This document shows positions 22,191 to 33,894 of a stretch of 64,000 bases of DNA, in pieces. Within the stretch, counting starts at the first letter, position 1. Each line of letters begins with the position of its first letter. The notes beneath the pieces were generated by a model. That model searched no databases, was not told the origin of the DNA, and was given only the letters and a program-made list of their open reading frames with translations. The stretch is from Pelagophyceae sp. CCMP2097 (Eukaryota; Sar; Pelagophyceae): assembly GCA_026770575.1 (NCBI GenBank), contig MU657265.1:82528-146527 (forward strand), in the 5' to 3' direction. A program made the position numbers and the translations under genes.

Positions 22191-23959
22191 TGATCCGGTG
22201 AATCCCCTTTTGCCCCCCAGCGGGCCATTGCGGATTGTGCGCCGGGTTACTTTTCCATCGCCCAAATATTTCGTCTTGAGGAAAGTGGCCACGAAGCTCA
22301 AGGGCTTTCTGTCAACTGCAGTTTTCGTCGGGGGCTGTTTTGCTCCTGTTGGGGGTGGTAGAGGACGCCGCGCTGAGTCTCGTGATGCCCGATCCTAAAA
22401 AGGTCTGTTAAAAACGCTCAAACTCGAGATCCAAACGTCGGTTTTGGCTCGTCTGAAGCGCCACTCGCGGCAATAGTATAGGATCGGTAAGATTCCAGGG
22501 GAGTACGTATAGACCCACCCCGTCAAATAGCCAGAATTTCGACCCCCGCCATCCTGCAGTTGACACATGGTGATCAAGTATCACGATAAGGAGACAGATA
22601 CGCCCTTACGGAGGCAAAATCAGTTCAAAATCAAGGTAAGGAGGCAAATACAGATTTAATCAAGTCCAAAATATTGGGGGAAACACTTGCCCGCGCCCTT
22701 GCAAGGCGCTCTCCTCGAGGCTGATCATTCATGGACACCCCGGAGGGCAGGAAAGCCCGTAGCGACCACGCCCAACCTCGCAGGCGGGCTCTGGGAGGCA
22801 AAATTTGCGCCATTTGAGGCCGTTTTAACGAGAGTTTTAACGAGAGTTTTAACGCGCGGCGTCGCAGGCGTCGCAGAGCGCCGCAGAGCATCGCGAGCGC
22901 CGCACGTCGCGACCGTCGCCGACCGTCGGCTACTGTCGTGGCGCGCTCAGGCGCGTGCTCGAGTGGTGGCCGTGAACCGATTTTCGCCACTAAAAACTCT
23001 GCAGTTGGCTTTCCGTTGCTTGCTTATAGTCCACCCTGGGTGGGGCTTTACACCGGGGGGTTCTATATCAATAAACCTCGAAACGAAGTCAGGCTTCCAG
23101 GCCGGAAGGCCTTGGCCATGCCTTGGAGCGCGCGTCGCCAGTTTCCCGGGGCGTCTCCTCGCTGAGATAGTGGCCAATAACTTTGGCCCTTCGTTCTTGG
23201 TCTGTCGGAACGCCCTGCGTGCGTGCGATGTCGCTAGTTAGCGTTGAAATTTGTGCAAAAAAGTTTCCGGTGGGCGATAGTTTCCGGCGAAAGTTTCCGG
23301 TGGCCGAACAAGTTTGGCCGAACAATTTGGCCGAACAAGTTTCCCCTGCAGAAAGTTGAAGGCCGAACAAAGCGACGGCGCGCGCGGCGCGGCGCCCGCG
23401 CGCGGCGGCGCGCGGTACGCGGCGCGCGGTACGCGGCCGGCGAAGCGTGCGCGGTGCGCGGCCGGCGTCTGGCAACCGCGCGCGGGAAGTATCATTGCCG
23501 GAACCATCACACGAAAACCACCCCCTCGGACAAAGGCCGCGCGGAGACGCGCGACGCCGGCGACACAGAGGACGAGCGCGCGCCGCGCCGCGCCACGCCG
23601 AGTCGCTAGGACCGGGTGCTTCGCGTGCGCGGCGGGCGCGCGCGCGGCGGGCGCGCCGAGGTGACGGCGCAGAGACGGCGCGGCGCCGCTGCACGAAATG
23701 CTCGCGCTCAAAGGCTCGCGCCTCGCGCCTGCGTCGAGGGGCCGCGCCGCCGTTTAAGGTGTCTACGGCGCGCGCCGACGTCTGCGGCGCACGCCGACGA
23801 CTGCGGCAGACTCTGCGGCGCGCGCCGACGTCTGCGGCCGCGCTGGTCCGCTTCGTCGACGGTGGCGCGCGTCGACGCTCGGCGTCCGGAGCTGCTCATT
23901 TTCATCAGCGACGCTTTGCACGGGCGGGTCGGGCGGGTGCAGGTACGTCGCTGGCGAAG
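22191..23959. other. No supported gene; short tandem repeats
   Basis: Nothing here has convincing coding support. Small tandem repeats include ACGAGAGTTTTA (22828-22855) and related AGTTTCCGGTGG and CCGAACAAGTTTGG units (23265-23345). From 23360 on the DNA is extremely rich in CGCG. A minus-strand open stretch around 23090-23240 is possible but isolated. Confidence 0.5.
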
Positions 23960-26900
23960 GCCACGTCCGTCCCGGAGGCAAGTCGCTCAACGTCCTCGGG
24001 CCATCTACGGCAAAGGCGCGCTGTTCGGCAAAATCCTCGACCACGACGGCAGGATGTTCGGCACGATCCCCGACCGCGACTCCGGCGGCAAGATGACAAG
24101 TTGCTCGCCTAGGACGGCGCTGTTCGGCAGGATCCTCGTCTGGCTCTGCGGGAGCTCTTCGGCAAGAAGCTCGACGCTCTCGCGGCAGCGGCGGCATGTT
24201 CGGTGCGATGCTCGTCTGGCTCCGCGGGCTCGCTGCTCGACGCGCACGCCGCGGGCAAAGGCACGGTGCTCAACGTCGGCGGCTCGTCGGTTCGACGGCC
24301 GGGCGGAACAAGGCCCGACCAAGGTGAGACCTCGGCCGCGCGCTCGGGGTAGCAGCGCTGCGGTCCGCTGCCGTGGGCGGGTCCATCTTCTTCAGGTTGA
24401 CCACGAGGGCAGGCCACATCCTTCGGCCGCGACGGAGATGTTCGGCAAAGGCACAGCGCTCAACGTCGGCGGCGCGACGGCTCGACGGCTGGGCGGACAA
24501 AGGTGAGACCTCGGCGGCGTGCTCGGGGCATCGGAAATGCGGCGGTACGGTGCAGACGAGTCCGTCTTCTTCGGCCGCGCAGGTTGACCACGAGAGCAGA
24601 CCAAGTCCCTTGACGACGAGATGTTCGGCAGAAGGCCACGTCCCTCGGTCGCGATGGAGAGGTGCGGCACGATGCACGTCCAACGAATGCGACGGCGAGC
24701 TGCTTGGCGCGGATTTCTACGAAGGCAAGATGTTCTTGACGGCGGCGGCAAGACGACAAGATCCCCGCCTTCGACGGCGAGCTGTTCGGCGCGATGCTCG
24801 ACCCGCTCCTGCGGCACGTCTCTTGAAAACATGTGAGTACGTCGGGGGCTCTAGGCCGCGCCGACCCGTAGGAGAGACACACGTTCAGGCCGCGCCGCGC
24901 TGCCGCAGGCTCATCCCGGAGACGTCCATCGGCCGCGAGACGAGTGTCACGTGGTCGCGACGCAGGCGGGGCTGCCGAAAAAGTGGTCGGCGGCGCGGTC
25001 AAAGGCTGTGGCGAAAGAATTCGAGCTCAACGTCGGCGGCGCGACGGCCGGGCGGACCGAGGTGAGACGTCGGCCACGCGCTCGGGGCAGTGGCGCTGCG
25101 GTCCGCTGCGGAGGGCGGTCCGTCTCCCGGATGCGCAGGTTGACCACGAGGGCAGGGCATGTCCCTACCGCGATGGTCGGCAAAAGGCCATGTCCTTGAC
25201 CTCGACGGAGATGTTCGGCAAATGGCCATGTCCCTACCGCGATGGTCGGCAAAAGGCCATGTCCTCGACCTCGACGGATATGTTCGGCAAATGGCCACGT
25301 CCCTCGGTCACGACGGAAATGTTCGGCACGATGCGCGTCCATCGTCCGCGACGGTGAGCTGCTTGGCACGATGCTCTTCTAGGATGCCGACTGTGACGGT
25401 GAGCGGCCCGCGATGCTCGACTTTTGCCGCGGCCGCTGACAGGCAGCGCTCAACGTCGGTGGCGCGCGATTCGGAACGCCGCGGGTGGCGCGGTGAAGTC
25501 GACGCTGCAAGGGTCCCTTTGCACCGGTCCACGGCCGCGGAGGCAAGGGCGCGAAGCTCGACGGTGTCTGCATTCGAGTTGCGCAGGAAGGGGCGGTTCT
25601 GTGACGGAAGACGTCTGCGCGGGAGCTGGGTTCGTGTGGCCTCGAGACGTTCGGCACGATGCTCGACCGCGTGTTCGACAGATTCCTCGACTGCGACCGC
25701 GACGGCAAGATGACAAGATCTTCGACTCAGACGGCGAGCTGCTCGGCGACGGTCGACCCGCTCCACGGTCTAAGCCGCACAACGAGGGCCGTGGCGACGT
25801 CTAAAACAATGTGAGTCCGTCGGCGGCGCTGTACGAGGCCGCGCCGGCCAAGGAGAGACGCACGTTGAGGCGCCGCGCGCAGGCTTATCCCGGCCGCGAG
25901 ATGTTTGGCACGGCGTCGCAACGAGGCGGCGGCGGCCGAAAAAGTGGTCTACGTTGGCGGCGCGGTCCGTCGAGAGCTCAACGTCGGCGGCGCGACGGCT
26001 GGGCGGACCAAGGTGCGACCTCGGCCGCGTGCGAGGGGCAGCGGCGCTGCTGCGGTTCGATGCAGGGCAGGTCCGTCTTCGGCCGTGCGCAGGTTGACCA
26101 CGGGGGCAGGCCACGTCCCTCGACGGCGACATGTTCGGCATAAGGCCATGCTCCTACCGCCATGTTCGGCAAAAGGCCTCGTCGACGGCGACGGATACGC
26201 TCGGCAAAAGGCCACGTCCCTACCGCGATGGACATGTTCGGCAAAAGGTCCGCGGGCCGGGCCGACGCTCGACCATGTCCGCGTTTTGGTTGCGCAGCCA
26301 GGGGCGATGCTCTGGCGGAAGACGTCTGCGCGGGAGGCTCGTGTGGCTGCGGTGCTCGTCGGCCGGGGATTCGACGTTTTGCTCTGGAGGTGCCCGACGC
26401 ACGCTGGACTGTCGGCCGGCGAGGGGTTCGGCAGGTACCGAATGGGTACTGGAGCGCGTACAGAGGTGCGCACGGCGGCGGCGACGGGCAAGAGCTCGAG
26501 AGAGAGATGGACCTCAACGTCGGCGGTTCCTCGACGGCGCGGGCCGGCCAGGTGCTCTGTTCGGCACGATCCTCGACCGCGACGGCGAGCTGTTCGGCAT
26601 TATATCCTCGACCGCGACGGCGAGCTGTTCGGTGCGATGCTCGACCCGTTGCGCGGTCCGCGCACGAATAGGCCGGCTCTTGAACAACGTGAGAACGTCG
26701 ACGGCAAGGTGAGCTCAACGTCGGCGGCGTTGGAGTGCGAGGCGTTTGACTCGGCCGCATGCGCAGACGCAGCCGGGCCACGAGGCCATCTCGACCGGCC
26801 GCGACGGCGATGTTCGAAACGATAGGTTGCGCGCGATTTGGAACGTCGCGGGTGGTGCCGTACAGTCGATGCAGGGCGAGGGTGCACCGGTCCACGCGCG

Positions 26901-27860
26901 GAGGCTGCGAGGGCGCAATGCTCGATGGTGTTCGGGTTGCGCAGGCAAGGGCGAGCCTTTGGTGGGTGACGTCGACGCTCGTGTGGGCTCGAGGCGATCA
27001 GTGCACGCAGGGCGATTCCGTCTTTTGGCGGACGACGTCGGCGCAGGAGCTGGGCTCGTGCGGCTGCGGTGCAGGGCGCGTCGGCCTCGAGGCTGCGTTT
27101 TGGTCCCGGCCGCGGCCGGGAATGCGACGTTTTGGACGTGCTCTGGAGGTTCCCAGCGAGCGTTGGACTGAAGGCGCCGACGAGCGGTTCGGCACGCATC
27201 GAATGGTGCCCGCGGGCGTATGGAGGTGCGCACGACGGCGGGAAAGAGAATGACCTCTACGGAAAAGGGAAAAGTGATCTAGCTCAACGTCGGCGGTTCA
27301 AGACGGGCCGACCAGGTGCCGACGTCTTATTCCGCACGTGCAGGCGCCGAGGTCGATGCCGCACGTTGAGGCGATGCCGCATGTCCGGGCGCCGCAGGTA
27401 TCTCCCTTAACGACAGCGAGCTGTTCGGCGTGGCACACATTGCGGCGAAGGATGGCATAATCCTCGACATGTTCGGCAAAATGCTCGACCGCGACGGCAA
27501 GATATTGACCCTCGACGGCGACGTGCTCGGCAGGATGCTCGACTGCGAGCTGTTTTGGCCCACGGGGGGTTTTGACGGCGGAGGCTGTCCGGCATGATCC
27601 TCTACGGCATCTTCGACGGCGACTCCGACAGCGAGCTGTTCGGCACGATCCCGGACCGCGACGGCAAAGGTTGTCCGGCATGATCCCCGACGGCAACGTG
27701 TTTGGCGTGGCCTACGGGTCTTCGACGACGGCGAGCTGTTCGGCATGATCCCCGACGGCAACGGCGAGGCATACTCGACGACTACAACCGCGAAGGCAAG
27801 GTGACAAGATGCTCGTTCGAAAAGAGCTCGACCCGCTCTGCAGTCTGCGCACGACGAGGG
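23960..27860 (+). repeat. Degenerate array of LNVGG / DRDGELFG modules
   Basis: The 15-nt sequence encoding LNVGG occurs at 24269, 24459, 25026, 25449, 25977, 26513, 26714 and 27283, with a changed copy at about 23986. Between them lie copies encoding D-x-DG-E/K-LFG followed by I/M-L, for example near 24773, 25730, 26580, 26618, 27627 and 27730. One copy reads LNVGGARFGT. This pairing resembles the K-tetramerisation (T1/KCTD type BTB) domain, where LNVGG-x-x-F-x-T opens the fold and FIDRDG-x-LF-x-x-IL follows. Several LNVGG copies are followed by GTGAGACC and, about 95 nt later, GCAG|GTTGACC, like exon-intron borders. A higher-order unit of about 650-710 nt recurs at 25552, 26265 and 26910. 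No single frame is open, so it may be an intron-rich repeat gene or its decayed remains. Confidence 0.5.
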
Positions 27861-29447
27861 CCACGGCGGCTCTTGAAGAATGCTTGCAAGCGGCGTCGAC
27901 CAAGGTGAAAACCCGCACCCCACGTCCGGGCGCCTCAGGCTCACCTCGGAGACAGGTCCGTCGGCCGCGAGACGCCTGGCGCGTCGTCGCGACGAGGGCG
28001 CCGTGGTCGGCATCGGACATTTTGGGGCCGACATACGTTCGACTTTACGCTCGGCTGTCCGGGCGCTGCCCGCCACGGGCCGCGTCGGCTCGGGCGCGGT
28101 CCTCTGCACCCGGCTGGTCTGCGGCGTCTTGCAAACTTGAAGCGTGGCCGTGGACTGTCGAAATCCTCGATTCGAATTCGAGCCCCAGCAGCCGCACTTG
28201 GAGGCCCTCCTCGAGGCTCGCCGCGGGACTGTCGCTGGCAGGTGACATGGACCATGCACGGACGGGCTACGTGGGACCGTCCCCGAAAAAGTCTTTGAAA
28301 AAGTCGGCCGGCGTCGCAGCCGCCGTCCTCTGGCCAAGGCGCGAGGGTGCGCCAGGGCGCCTCGACGGCGTCCCTCGCGCCTGGCTGCGCAAGGTTCGAT
28401 GCGCGCCGCTCTCTCTGGCCGCGCCGCTCTCTGGCTGGGCCTCTTTGCTGGACCGCGCCGCTGCGCCCACCACCGACGTCGCAACCAACAAACTCCGGTG
28501 TTTCTCAACACCACCCTCGCGACGGCCGTACTCGAGAGGGGCCAGAAGCACCGAGCAAAGCCGCCAGAGACATGGGATTGTATCGATGCCGCCTTTGCGG
28601 CAGGCAAAAGCGGCAGGAATCCAAACGTGTTGGCAGGCAAAGGCGGCAGGAATCCAAACGTGCTTCGCGACCGGCCGCGAAAAAAGGACCGCCACACGGC
28701 GGACCCGCGGAGGGCGCCATTTGGCGTCGCATGGGGGCTCTAAGCCCGCATGAAATCCGCACATGAGCTTCGGCCGTCGGGGGACCGCTCCCTGTCGTTG
28801 CGGGTGTCGAGCGTGGGCGTTGGCCGTCAGGGCCCCTTTTTGTCGTTCCGGCCGACCGGGCCTTTGATGCGCGATGGTGGAGCGTGGGCGTTGGCCACCA
28901 GGGCCTCTCCTTGTCGTTTCGGCCGACCGCCGACCGGGCCTTGGTGCGCGATGCGCGTCTCGGCGGCGCGTGACGCGCGCCGCGACGCATGCGGCGCGCT
29001 CACTGGTGCAGGACGATGATGTTCATCGGCTCCGTGCGTTATTGCCCGCGCGGCAGCGGCTGCCGGCGCGGTGCCCATACACTGCGACGCGGTGCCGTAG
29101 AGCAACGGGACGGCAACAGGAAATGCGACGACCTCGGTGGTGAAGTCGGTCCCGCCGGCGGCTTTGTCCGCGGTGACAGCGAGCGTGGAAACGGGTGTTG
29201 CGCCGGTAATTAAGGTGTGGCTGTCTATTGGACTGCATGCGGCTCGTACTGCGCACTCAGATCGCCAAAAAACTTTAAAGAACCGTTTAGAACTTTCCAG
29301 TCATCACAGAAGGCTTGAAGACCCCGGCCGGCCCCGTCGCGAGGCCCTCGCCAGGTGCGTCCGCGCCGCCGCGCGCGCGAGGCCGCGCCCCCCGGGCTCG
29401 CCGGCGGGAATTGGACGTTATTTTCATATAGGTCAACTCGGAACATC
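27861..29447. other. No supported gene; tandem repeats
   Basis: Contains a two-copy repeat of about 30 nt (GGCAGGAATCCAAACGTG) at 28597-28668 and a two-copy repeat of about 85 nt around CGTGGGCGTTGGCC at 28811-28955. No coding stretch is convincing. Confidence 0.5.
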
Positions 29448-30203
29448 ATGTCCTCTCTCCTCATTCTCTCGCTCCGCCTCTCGCCGGCGCGCCTTTCCGT
29501 GGCGGCGCGCGCCATGAGCGCGCGCAGCGGCCGTGGCAAAGACGCCCCGAAGAAGCCGGGTGCGTAGGGGTTTCCTATAGCATGCGCTTCTATAGGGTCC
29601 CAACAGAGTCACAGAGTCCCCAACCCCTCCGCACACCCGCCGCCGCCGCCGGCCGGATACGGCGCGGGCCGAAAGGGGCCCGTGGGCCCGCAAAGGGGCC
29701 CGGAGGCGCGGGGCTGCAGAGGGGCTGACGACGAGCGGGCCGGACGACGAGCGGGCCGGAGACGGGCCGGCCCTCGACCGCGGCCCGGAGACAGGGACCG
29801 TATATCCTCGACCGGGGGGCCGGAGACCGGGACTGTTTACAGCCTTGACCGGGGCCCTCGACCGCGGGCCTCGACCGGGGACTGTTTACGGTTGGCCCTC
29901 GACCGCGGCGCCCTCTTCTGCGACGGCCCTCGGCCTCGGCCTTCTTGAGACGGCTTCACGAGACGGCCTCGCAAGGCCCTCCGGCCTCGCAAGGCCCTCT
30001 TGCGCCCCGACGCCCATCGAGGCTTTGCGCCGCCGGGTCTGGGACCTTTGCGTGGTCCTTCCAAATGCCCCTTTGAATGCCCTTTTCGATTGTCCTTTTT
30101 AGCTGTCCCCTCGGACTTGCTCAAGGGCAAGGGCATCAAGGAGCCCAAAGAGCCGGCCAAGGACGAAGGCCAAGGCGGAAAAGGGAAGAAGGTCAAAAAA
30201 TAA
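29448..30203 (+). CDS. Small two-exon basic protein (70 aa), function unknown
   Basis: Exon 1 is 29448-29559 and exon 2 is 30103-30203, joined by a 543-nt GT-AG intron (donor GTGCGTAG, acceptor CCTTTTTAG). The product begins MSSLLILSLRLSPARLSVAA, an arginine-containing hydrophobic stretch like a mitochondrial presequence. A second in-frame ATG lies at 29514. The second exon encodes a Lys/Gly/Glu-rich tail with KGKGIKEPKEPAKDEG and ends GKGKKVKK before TAA. I do not recognise the family. The coherent lysine-rich frame in exon 2, its good acceptor and a matching phase support a real gene. The intron carries degenerate GGCCCTCGACCG-like repeats. Confidence 0.55.
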
Positions 30204-31440
30204 AGCAATCCAAGGGAAAAGGATTAAAACAAATCCAAGGCCGACCGAAGGGACGACGACAAGGCCCCGCGAGCGGCATACGCTCGACAAGGCCGGCCGC
30301 GGCAGTAAATCGCGGCCTCGTTCTGCCACGCTCGTGGGCGCCCGGGGGGCGGCTTACGCGACGCGTGTCGTGGGTGCAAAAGGACTTTCTGACGGACGGA
30401 CGTGGGCCGACGGGCGTCGGCTGACAGTGTCGCCGAATGCGTGGCGAGGCTCGCAAGCTTCGTGGCTCTTTGACTCAGGCAGAAAATAGAGAGTTTCAAA
30501 GTGCAAGACAGGTGGTCACGCGTCCGCCGCGCCCCCACGAGACCGTGCCGGTCGGCGCGGGTGGGGGGCATTCAAGGTTGGGTTCTCGAGTTTGGGTTGC
30601 TTCAGGTAAAACTTTGTTCCAGGGAGCGCACCTCGACCCAACGCGTCGATTGAGCCACTCCCGACCTCGGGGGAGCACGAGCCCGCGAAGAAATTCCCTC
30701 GGAACGGACGAGGACTCGCCCGTCAATTTGCTCGATAAAAGGGGCACGCGGGACCTCGTCTTAAATTACGGTCCTGTGTGCATATTTATGGTATTTTTCC
30801 GGTATTCACTCGTGAATCACCTTTGTTTCGCGTACGACGATCACGAGCTGGGTCGTCTCCAGCGCCCCAGGGCCTCAGAGGCCGCGTGCACCTCTTTTTC
30901 GACCGACTTAGCTGTAACGACTCGGGTTTACCAACCACTGTCGTCGGTATAGGCCGCGACCGTCCAGTAATAATCCAGAGATGCTACTGGGGCCCCGCGG
31001 AATGGGTGACCTCGGTTCGTCCGGGCCGGGCGCGGGCCGAGCACTGCGCTCCAGAGGCGCTGTGTTGGAGAGCAGATCCCCCGCAGGAGGTGCTCGGTCC
31101 ATTTTCAGTGCGTCTACGCGAAGACTGGGCCCCAGATCGTCGCAGTGGGTCGGGCGGTGATATGTATCCTTGCGACGGCCCTTCGGCGGTCCCTGCCCTC
31201 GAAGGCGTGCAAAAGTGTGATATCCGCACAATGCGGGTGCGTCTTCCAGTAAATCCTCGGGAAATCCGCTGCCAACGCCGGGTCCGGCGCGGCGGACCAC
31301 GCCTCCATATCCAAGTTACGTTGGAACATTCTTTATCCTAACATAGCAAGTTGCGTTAGAACATTCTTTTAGCGATCATACCGTTTTACCATCGGCTCCC
31401 AGGAGGGGATGCGCAGAAAAGTACTACTTTGGAGCATCGA
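30204..31440. other. No supported gene
   Basis: Open stretches exist on both strands, for example minus 31114-31329, but none has a recognised domain or a confirmed splice partner. Around 30349-30375 lies a fragment of a dispersed repeat (GCTTACGCGACGCGTGTCG) seen again at 35250 and, inverted, at 38050. Confidence 0.45.
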
Positions 31441-31443
31441 GCC

Positions 31444-31551
31444 TCAGCTCTCCGGGCGTGTACATGGTCACAGCCGACGGTGTTGGAAAGAGGGGAAGCA
31501 GGGCTTTCGGAATCCGTCAGCCGTGACCATGTACACGCCCGGAGAGCTGAG
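31444..31551. repeat. Foldback hairpin 1 of 3
   Basis: Arms of about 36 nt (starting CAGCTCTCCGGGCGTGTACA) pair with only two mismatches around a loop containing GTTGGAAAGAGGGGAAGCAG. The following bases, GTTCTAGGTCGCCAAAGTTT, are partly shared with the sequence after hairpin 3. Confidence 0.85.
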
Positions 31552-31745
31552 TTCTAGGTCGCCAAAGTTTGACTGTTTTGGCCTTCTTGGGGCGATTCTG
31601 CGCCCCAGCGCTGTTACTTTTGCTCGTTGGGCGTTCCTACACGTTGTAGGTTGCCCCTCTACTGGCCCCGAAGCAGTAATTCCCCTATAGCGACCGCCCA
31701 CGGGCCGAAAACCGATGAGGGTACTCGAAAAGGGTGCGACGGAAT

Positions 31746-31855
31746 CTCAGCTCCCCCTGCGTGGACATGGTCACGGCCGACGGCGTTGGAAAGAAGAGAA
31801 GCAGGGCTTTCGGAATCCGTCGGCCGTGACCATGCCCACGCCCGGGGAGCTGAGA
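31746..31855. repeat. Foldback hairpin 2 of 3
   Basis: Same design and near-identical loop (GTTGGAAAGAAGAGAAGCAG). The arms pair with about three mismatches. Several arm positions differ from hairpin 1 on both sides, as compensatory or conservative changes would. Confidence 0.85.
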
Positions 31856-31891
31856 TAAGTTGACATGTTCTCAAACTTTGGCACCCTGTAG

Positions 31892-31999
31892 CTCAGCTCT
31901 CCGGGCAGCTCATAGTCGCAGACTGGAGCGTTGGAAAGACGAGGTTAAGGGCTCTCCATATCCGTCGCCCATGATCATGTACATGCCCTGGGAGCTGAT
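31892..31999. repeat. Foldback hairpin 3 of 3
   Basis: The most diverged copy, with the same size, loop core GTTGGAAAGA and arm ends (CTCAGCTC and GGAGCTGA). Read on the minus strand, all three copies give similar peptides of the form SSPGVYMVTADGF, here SSQGMYMIMGDGY. Confidence 0.75.
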
Positions 32000-33894
32000 G
32001 TACTGGCCGCCAAAGTTCGACTTATCTCAAACTACTCTCTTTCCAAAAGTTTGGTTTTGGAATTGTCAATAAGCCAGATTTTTGGAATTTATCAAGTCTA
32101 AAATGAGGCCTTAAGTCCACCACGGAGGTCAAACGGGCCAGTGCTCCCGTGGAACGTCTCTCCAATTCCCCATTAGCGCAACCTCCTCCTATCGGCCCCC
32201 TACGGGAGCCTGAGAGGTGAAGCCGCGCGGCCCAACGGTTCGCCCCGTTCGTCGTGAAACACCGCGAAACGATCCCCTTGCCGCGCTGACCCAAGGCTCC
32301 CCGTCTTGAATTTTTGTCGAACAGGTCGCAGATGGACCCGCGCGATGTGCCACCATTCAAGGCCCCGGCTACAGCCCCGTGCAGATCAGCCGGGCTGCAG
32401 CTTTGTTACAAGTACGCGCACGGCGCGACGCAAGGAAACACGCAAATCTTCCACTTAACCGACGCCCACCGACGCCATGGGCGTGCAACCGTTGGGGAAA
32501 AGACTCCGAACCACGCCCTGGGCACCCGGCTTCGTGCCTGCGAACGCGTACCGGCGCCCCGGCGCTGCCACGCCACTCCGGGCGGGGTGAGCAACGATGC
32601 CGAAATGACAACTCTCTCTGTTTCCCGCCCGAGTCAAAAAGCCCGAAGTGGGCGGGGCGCGGGGTCGAAGGAGCGAGTCGAGGCGCAGATGCGCCGCACC
32701 AGACGCGCCGACAGTGGCTCCAATTTAGACGCAAGTGGCCTTTATCTCAACGCAAGTGGCTCCAGTCTCGACTTGGGACCAGAGTCGACAGAGGGTCCGC
32801 GGGTCCGGGTCCGGGTCTTCGACAAGCCCCGGACCCGGACCCGGATCCGCGTGGGCCGAGGCCGGACCCGGACCCGGACCCTACGTCGGGTCTTGCGTGG
32901 GTCCGGGTCGGACCCGGACCCTTTGTCGACCCTGCTTGGGACCGCCTCCCTCTGCCCGACGTGAGGCGCACCCGACGTGAGGCGCACCCGGCTCTCTCTC
33001 GAGAACGCGGTTGCGTCGACCAATGCCACCCGCCGAGGCGGCGAGGACTCGCTCAGCATTCGAGGAGCTCTTCTGCGGACGTTGCGGGTTTTCTTCGCGG
33101 AAAAGTTCATCCAAAATACCTCCAAATATCCCAAAAGTACCTGATAATACACACCAATTCCTATAAAATCCCCAGCGCGAGGATGGCAGCGCGAGCGAAC
33201 CACGGGGCGTGGGGCCCGGTCCCCTCCGCAGCGCAGTGCAGAAGGTGCGGACCGGGGGATTCCGCCTGCAGTCCACGCTGGTCTGAGGTCCCTCGCGGCC
33301 ACGCAGTGGGCACGGGGGTGTGCGGTACCTCGGGTGATATCTCCCTCTCCCCGCCGTCGCTCCTGCTGACGGCTTGTGAAAACTTTAAGAGATCGGCATA
33401 TCTTCAGAGCGCCAGACTGTGGCACAAGTAAAATCCCATGAGAGGAAACGAGAATCAAGAGAAGGGCACCAGTCGCCAAAGGACGGTGAGGACGGAGTGC
33501 GGGAAACGGGCGTCCCCGTCAGAGGTTCTTTTTTAGTAGTTCGGGCTGGCATAAGAAACTCAAAATCCCGGTAAACACTTGCAATAGTTTTTTTCAGAGT
33601 ACTAGCAGTTTAACGAAATGCGAAGCGGGCGGGTGGGCCACGCGCGCGCCGCACGCGCGGCCCTCGGCCGCCGCGCGCACGCAACGAAGCGACCGAAGCG
33701 ACATGCGCAACAAAACGAACCGGTGCAGTGGGCGCCCTGGGCGCGCGCGCGCCGCGCGCGCAACCTTTCACCATCGCGCGCACGCGACGACGCGACCCAA
33801 ACCTAGAGTGCAAGTCGCCGATCTGCAATTCCGGTTCTATATTTGTTTGAGGTCTGTTTTACCCAGACCTATCGCCAAAATGTTGGTATTTTAC
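32000..33894. other. No supported gene; GGGTCC inverted simple repeat
   Basis: At about 32787-32930 runs of GGGTCC are followed by runs of GGACCC, so the region can fold on itself. A hairpin core like the 36-41 kb family, CCCCCTACGGGAGCC, lies near 32197. I see no coding region with support. Confidence 0.5.

Noticed and set aside
22430..22460. Relict dinoflagellate spliced leader (TTTTGGCTC)
   Set aside because: Only nine bases match and the rest of the leader is absent.
30437..30952. 171-aa plus-strand open frame
   Set aside because: No domain, no splice support and no repeat of the pattern elsewhere; not enough to call a gene.
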